Below, piece after piece: positions 50,701 to 53,207 of a DNA stretch of 53,207 nt (position 1 is its first letter; each line of letters begins with the position of its first letter). Under the pieces are notes generated by a model. It did no database searches. It was not told the origin of the DNA and worked only from the letters and a program-made list of their open reading frames with translations. The translations under genes and the position numbers were made by a program. Source of the DNA: DASYRX01 sp036003845 (lineage in GTDB: Bacteria > Gemmatimonadota > Gemmatimonadetes > Gemmatimonadales > Gemmatimonadaceae); contig DASYRX010000230.1 of NCBI GenBank assembly GCA_036003845.1, forward strand, positions 1-53,207, written 5' to 3'.

Positions 50701-50870
50701 TCAATGGCATGACAATCAGCCTTGGCATGCAGAATCTCGCGATCTGGACGGACTACGAAGGGGCCGATCCCGAGCTGCTCTCCTCGGCGGGGGTCGATTT
50801 CACTCGCACCGATTTCCTAACACAACCAAACCCGCGGCGAGCCGTGCTGCGCGTCAACTTCAACTTCTAA
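47796..50870 (+). CDS. SusC/RagA-type TonB-dependent outer-membrane transporter
   Basis: The 1024-residue protein has a signal peptide (cleavage near L-F-A-Q), an N-terminal carboxypeptidase-like domain (G-T-V-S-G-K-I-V-D, residues about 32-115), a TonB-box/plug domain with L-I-F-V-D-G-V and I-E-V-V-K-G-P-A-A-A-T-L-Y-G (about 125-255), and a 22-strand barrel ending with an R-V-N-F-N-F terminal strand. SusC proteins import oligosaccharides or peptides with a SusD lid. Substrate is unknown: there are no polysaccharide-degrading genes in the window. RBS GGAGGAG. The SusD partner starts 15 bases after the stop. Homologous pairs occur in many copies in Bacteroidota and Gemmatimonadota. Confidence 0.93.
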   Translation: MHLSVRMAGAVRRFVPGALPVFFASSLFAQTGTVSGKIVDRASSQPIADARVFVTGTALEVSSNAQGDYRLVNVRPGRAQIVVLRLGYRAAQDTVTIVAGQTLTKDFQLSQSLTTLADVVITGTAGNQERRAQAAQVASVPSAELVSTIPTVKDVNSLLQSRIPGIAVSASSGSAGTNRQIRIRGAASINLSNEPLIFVDGVKFFSTTGNAMTPGVGGQTTDLLNSLNPDEIESIEVVKGPAAATLYGADASAGVIQIITKKGRAGSSSFNQTLQVDYGVSDQQWTPPSNYARCIIPNNAAATAALVAPNSTNPLCRNQTVGTLVSDNPLVREGAFQKGSETNFAWTGRGGGQSYGYFLSLNNQRTLGNLPNNEFQRQAYRSNFNFLPDSRLTIDAGLGLTKDNTQLPDNDNNVYGFLGGGLLGTPLSRRDDGVLSNDGWFGFARQVKAITALHNEVQNYRTLANVTANYVPKAWFTNRFTVGADLLRNEITRFFPRNAEGSYQGAVNTGNNTQTRIGVDQFTLDYLGNLRREFGRDAQWETNLSLGAQLTSNRNDNTFANGQGFATNANNSVTSAATRTGGQTRTFQRSIGYLGQLQLGHLNRRFVQLGLRVDKNSSFGENSEAFFLPKIGGSWVVSEEPFFAGLSNLIGSLRLRAAWGQTGRSPNPGASLQTFQASPYAITQGGATSVGAGAIPLNPGNDSLKPERGTEYEVGFDATFWNERMNLEVTYFNKTSTDVLLQRPLAPSLGFQQNPFVNIGEVSNTGFEVALISQLIRGPKFAWDARVGFNTLDNKLVDLGGVAPFGTLNRFTPGEQLGVFVSKRIRNINEATGVVTVADTLEAYRNYLPTFEGNLSSNVTLFRNVRISAMLDTKQDFGVYNLTDFFRETQVVTSNRRLDTTVLSRLERLRRYGNPTAGRPAFVQEKNGAATTVNEVRDAYVQPGDFIRLREVAVSLNVPDAWLRSLRRVNGMTISLGMQNLAIWTDYEGADPELLSSAGVDFTRTDFLTQPNPRRAVLRVNFNF

Positions 50871-50885
50871 CCGAGCGAGGATTCC

Positions 50886-52136
50886 ATGACGACGATAAGA
50901 CGCGCGTTACCGCGCATCGTCGGCGCCGCGCTCCTCGCAAGCGCGTTCGCCTGTAGTGATTTCCTGGAAGTGGATAATCCCAACGTGATCGATGCGTCGA
51001 CGCTCGATCCCTCGCAGGATGCAGCAACCTTCGCGCTGTCGGCGCAACAGAACTTCGCCGCGGCGTACGGGTGGATGATTATGTATAGCTCGTGGTTCTC
51101 TGGAGAGGCGCTCGTCGCCGAGACATTCCCGACGCGTAACGAGTTTGGACGGCGTGAGGTGCTGGCGCAGAACACGTCGTTGAATGGTGACGTGTGGGTG
51201 AATATCACACTCGCCCTCGCCTCCAGCCGCACTGTGCTGCAGCTCGACTTGCCCAACAAAGCGTCAAACATCGCCGTGGCGCGCGCCGCAGTCTGGGCTG
51301 GGTATTCGGCGCTTCACATGGCAATGGATTTTTGTGAAGGCACGATCGCGCAAGCGACGGAGCCCGGCCCACGCCTAACGACTGTACAACTGCTCGACTC
51401 GGCTGTCGCGTACCTCTCGACGGCCATTACGGTCGGGACGGCGAACGGCACCGCTGATGGTATCCTCATCGCCAACATCGCACGTGCCGGGCGAGCGCGC
51501 GCGCATTTGCAGGCCGGTCGCAAGGCCGAGGCGGCCACCGATGCGGACGCTGTCCCGGCGAACTTCACATTCAGCTTCAACTACGTCGACGACTTGGCAC
51601 AGCGGAATCGGTTAGGGAATCGGTTGTGGCAGTTCACGCTCGATCGCGGGTCTATTTCCATAGCGCCGGCGTATCGCGTCACGGACCCGCGCGTAAAGTA
51701 CAAAGCACCGGGTCAGCACACGCTAACGCCACAGGATGCCTCGACAGGGCCGTTCTTCATTCAGGACAAGTATCCAAGCTTCACAGCGGCTATTCGCGTC
51801 GCGTCGAAGCTTGAGGCCGACTACATCAAGGCGGAGACGCAGGGCGTGCCTGAACAGACCGCGCTTATCAACGCACGCCGCGCGGCGAATGGACTCTCAG
51901 CGTACTCGGGACCAACCGACGCGAATAGCGTTCTCACGGAGCTCCTGAACCAGAAGGCGCTCGACTTTTACCTCGAGGGTCGGCGCTTGGGTGACTTCCG
52001 CCGGCTGCCTAACAACGTGACGAACATGCCGATCCCAGGCGCACCATACTTCAAACCTGGTTTCTCGGCAATCAGCAACGGAACATGTTATCCGGTTCCA
52101 ATCAACGAGACGGACAACAATCCGAACTTCCGTTAG
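50886..52136 (+). CDS. SusD/RagB-family nutrient-binding lipoprotein
   Basis: The 416-residue protein has a lipoprotein signal (A-F-A-C-S-D-F-L-E, Cys near 19) and the SusD fold: N-terminal TPR-like helices, the ligand-binding region in the middle, and the conserved C-terminal block L-N-A/L-x-R-R-A-A-N-G-L with L-L-N-Q-K-A-L-D-F-Y-L-E-G-R-R-L-G-D-F-R. It acts as the surface lid over the SusC channel encoded just upstream. It is shorter than the typical 500-plus residues of Bacteroidetes SusD, matching other short forms. The TAG lies in a copy of the dispersed word (GTTAGGC). A strong terminator follows 20 bases later. Confidence 0.9.
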   Translation: MTTIRRALPRIVGAALLASAFACSDFLEVDNPNVIDASTLDPSQDAATFALSAQQNFAAAYGWMIMYSSWFSGEALVAETFPTRNEFGRREVLAQNTSLNGDVWVNITLALASSRTVLQLDLPNKASNIAVARAAVWAGYSALHMAMDFCEGTIAQATEPGPRLTTVQLLDSAVAYLSTAITVGTANGTADGILIANIARAGRARAHLQAGRKAEAATDADAVPANFTFSFNYVDDLAQRNRLGNRLWQFTLDRGSISIAPAYRVTDPRVKYKAPGQHTLTPQDASTGPFFIQDKYPSFTAAIRVASKLEADYIKAETQGVPEQTALINARRAANGLSAYSGPTDANSVLTELLNQKALDFYLEGRRLGDFRRLPNNVTNMPIPGAPYFKPGFSAISNGTCYPVPINETDNNPNFR

Positions 52137-52156
52137 GCGAACAGAGTGTTTGTAGT

Positions 52157-52189
52157 AACGGGGCGTGGCGAGTGCCACGCCCCGTTTGA
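52157..52189 (+). terminator. Rho-independent terminator after susD
   Basis: A perfect 13-bp stem AACGGGGCGTGGC (52157-52169) / GCCACGCCCCGTT (52174-52186) has a tight four-base loop GAGT and ends in a short T tract. The GGGGCGTGGC stem recurs in the terminator at 53073-53109. Confidence 0.88.
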
Positions 52190-52440
52190 CGTACCAGATC
52201 CTTTGGACGAACGAGCTGGAGCCTAACAGAACCAGTGTCAGCAGTGCGTGGCACCGCGTTATGCAAAAGGGTCTGCGAGCGTACAACAGCCAGCCTCATG
52301 GAACGCATGTCACTGCCAGGAGTGGCTCGCCGTCTAGTCTGATGAGATCGCCTAACGAGCGTGCGAGCCGATGCATCATGGCTCACAGCTTGAGTGTGCA
52401 CGGCGGGTTAGCTTGCGTGCCTTCTCCTCGTAGAGGTCAT
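52190..52440. other. Spacer before the last lipoprotein gene
   Basis: No gene is supported in this 251-base stretch: the open frame through it has no protein-like features and no start with a ribosome binding site. It includes two GCCTAAC copies (52221-52227 and 52350-52356). The second begins a weakly paired CGTGC-GAGCC...GGCTC...GCACG fold ending in GTTAG at 52406-52410. GAGG (52433-52436) is the ribosome binding site of the gene at 52441. Confidence 0.5.
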
Positions 52441-53022
52441 ATGAAAACCCGCTGGCTAGTCCTGATAATTGGTGCGCTTGCTGCATGTAACGCGCCGGAC
52501 TTTGCCTCTCCCCGTTATCCGAATCCAGGCGTTTCAAGCGGTCCGGTGCGATCCGAAATCCCCGTACCGAAAACAATCGAGGTCTACGGGCATACCAGTC
52601 GCAATGGACAGTTCTGGAGTATCACGACCTCGAACTGTCAACAGCTCACGCTTAACCACACGCATCGCGACAGCACGGGTCAATACGTTCCGGTAACGCA
52701 TAACCTTGGAAAGATTTGCGCGACGAATGAGCCGAGCCCTTATAACGGGGGCTGGATCAACGTTTACGCAATCCATGACGAGGGCGAGGAGTACCTAACG
52801 CAGGTGTCCGCGAACAGTTCCTATATCACCGTGGCAACGACCTCGTTGACGAGGAATTTCCGGCTGCAGGCATTCGCGAGCGGACTACAAGAATTGTCTA
52901 ACGGCGATCACTACAACTGCTCGTTCGATCTGTTTTCGAACTTTCCGTATGGCCAATCCAATATCACAGTGTCCAACTCAGGTACTTACGAGGCGTACTT
53001 TTCGTGCGTTACTCCGCTGTAG
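52441..53022 (+). CDS. Small secreted lipoprotein of unknown function
   Basis: The 193-residue protein has a lipoprotein signal: M-K-T-R-W, a hydrophobic core and L-A-A-C with lipidated Cys16. The mature part is beta-rich with a repeated N-G/S-N-x pattern and several cysteines that could form disulfides (in S-N-C-Q-Q, K-I-C-A-T, Y-N-C-S-F and F-S-C-V-T). I recognise no family. The ATG at 52441 has GAGG at a suitable distance; the frame is open further upstream, but that part is spacer. It follows the SusCD terminator and ends before a terminator, so it is a single-gene unit. Confidence 0.72.
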   Translation: MKTRWLVLIIGALAACNAPDFASPRYPNPGVSSGPVRSEIPVPKTIEVYGHTSRNGQFWSITTSNCQQLTLNHTHRDSTGQYVPVTHNLGKICATNEPSPYNGGWINVYAIHDEGEEYLTQVSANSSYITVATTSLTRNFRLQAFASGLQELSNGDHYNCSFDLFSNFPYGQSNITVSNSGTYEAYFSCVTPL

Positions 53023-53072
53023 CGGCTTCCTGATCACTGGCAGATCGCTCTCGTGCAGATCTGGCGCGACGG

Positions 53073-53109
53073 CGGGGCGTGGCCAACTTGGCACGCCCCG
53101 TGCGCTTTT
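53073..53109 (+). terminator. Rho-independent terminator after the last lipoprotein gene
   Basis: CGGGGCGTG (53073-53081) pairs with CACGCCCCG (53092-53100), followed after TGCGC by TTTT. The stem is the same GGGGCGTGGC sequence used after susD. Confidence 0.75.
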
Positions 53110-53207
53110 CACGGCCCACGCTTGCCCGGCGTCGCGCCCGGACCACACCTTACATCCCTCGCGAAGAGAGCTCTGGCCAGTGGTAAAGCACACCGCAACA
53201 TCCGTCG

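Larger units (their letters stand above)
312..52800. repeat. Dispersed word CGTTAGGC / GCCTAACG, just over 100 copies of its GTTAGG core
   Basis: By hand I find about 51 GTTAGG on the plus strand and about 52 CCTAAC, usually extended to CGTTAGGC or GCCTAACG. Plus-strand examples: 843, 1966, 3241, 5186, 7015, 7744, 11700, 13464, 17347, 25173, 28931, 36022, 41152, 49433 and 52132. Complement examples: 312, 2068, 3665, 8348, 13004, 16032, 25518, 30852, 39169, 45743, 48100 and 52795. Copies are spread over nearly all genes and several spacers. No fixed spacing or orientation is seen, and flanks beyond about eight bases are not conserved. Confidence 0.85.

Noticed and set aside
52221..52412. GCCTAAC...GTTAG arrangement resembling an integron attC site (core RYYYAAC/GTTRRRY)
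   Set aside because: The word happens to fit the degenerate core, but the two ends do not pair fully, no second attC or cassette order is seen, there is no integrase, and the same word is found inside essential genes across the window.
312..52800. Dispersed word as a polar replication signal (KOPS- or Chi-like skew)
   Set aside because: Orientation counts are nearly equal and no strand switch is visible within 53 kb. A non-polar role remains possible.
1..53207. CRISPR arrays, rRNA genes, prophage or insertion-sequence genes
   Set aside because: No regularly spaced direct repeats, rRNA-like sequence, transposase or phage gene was seen.

Overview
This 53.2 kb window is GC-rich, densely packed bacterial chromosome. 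The organism is diderm and makes meso-diaminopimelate peptidoglycan: MurE carries the DAP-type DNPR motif, and there are lipoproteins, a beta-barrel outer-membrane protein and a SusC/SusD pair. The combination of a canonical dcw cluster, SusCD transport, many TPR and signal-peptide proteins, and very high GC suggests Gemmatimonadota or a close relative. That assignment is an inference; there is no rRNA in the window.

Layout. (1) 1-4.6 kb: a chemosensory operon (TPR fragment, CheD, CheB, two CheW-like proteins, a TPR protein, a secreted HExxH peptidase) with no CheA or receptor in view. (2) 4.7-6.9 kb: a 56-residue membrane protein behind a near-consensus promoter, tRNA-Val(UAC), and a secreted TPR protein ending in a strong terminator. 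(3) 6.9-24.4 kb: the division and cell-wall cluster rsmH-ftsL-ftsI-murE-murF-mraY-murD-ftsW-murG-murC-ftsQ-ftsA-ftsZ plus a LytM/M23 peptidase, mostly joined by 4-base start/stop overlaps. mraZ, murB and ddl are not in it. (4) 24.9-31.2 kb: a vWA membrane protein, ftsY, recG and a sorbosone-dehydrogenase-like beta-propeller. (5) 31.2-33.3 kb, minus strand: a HAMP histidine kinase and a lipoprotein. (6) 33.4-35.7 kb: asnS, then mazG on the minus strand. (7) 35.7-43.2 kb: one probable long operon alr-deoB-cdd-DNRLRE lipoprotein-outer-membrane protein-receiver/histidine kinase-mtaB. (8) 43.4-47.6 kb: miaB-comFB-comEC-HExxH protein. (9) 47.8-53.2 kb: a SusC/SusD pair and a small lipoprotein, each followed by a terminator built on the same stem sequence.

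The most unusual signal is not a gene. The word CGTTAGGC / GCCTAACG is scattered through the whole window. By hand I count just over 100 copies of its GTTAGG/CCTAAC core, split almost evenly between strands, in genes of every function and in spacers. It occurs in both open reading frames of the word, and where it falls in the third frame its TAA or TAG is the gene's own stop codon. This points to selection or copying at the DNA level (uptake word, methylation or binding site) rather than codon preference. ComEC and a ComFB-type protein lie in the same window. A second theme is a set of spacer palindromes built from short repeated words: between ftsW and murG, murG and murC, ftsA and ftsZ, asnS and mazG, and comFB and comEC. 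The last one covers the comEC start codon. The leader of ftsY can form competing hairpins.
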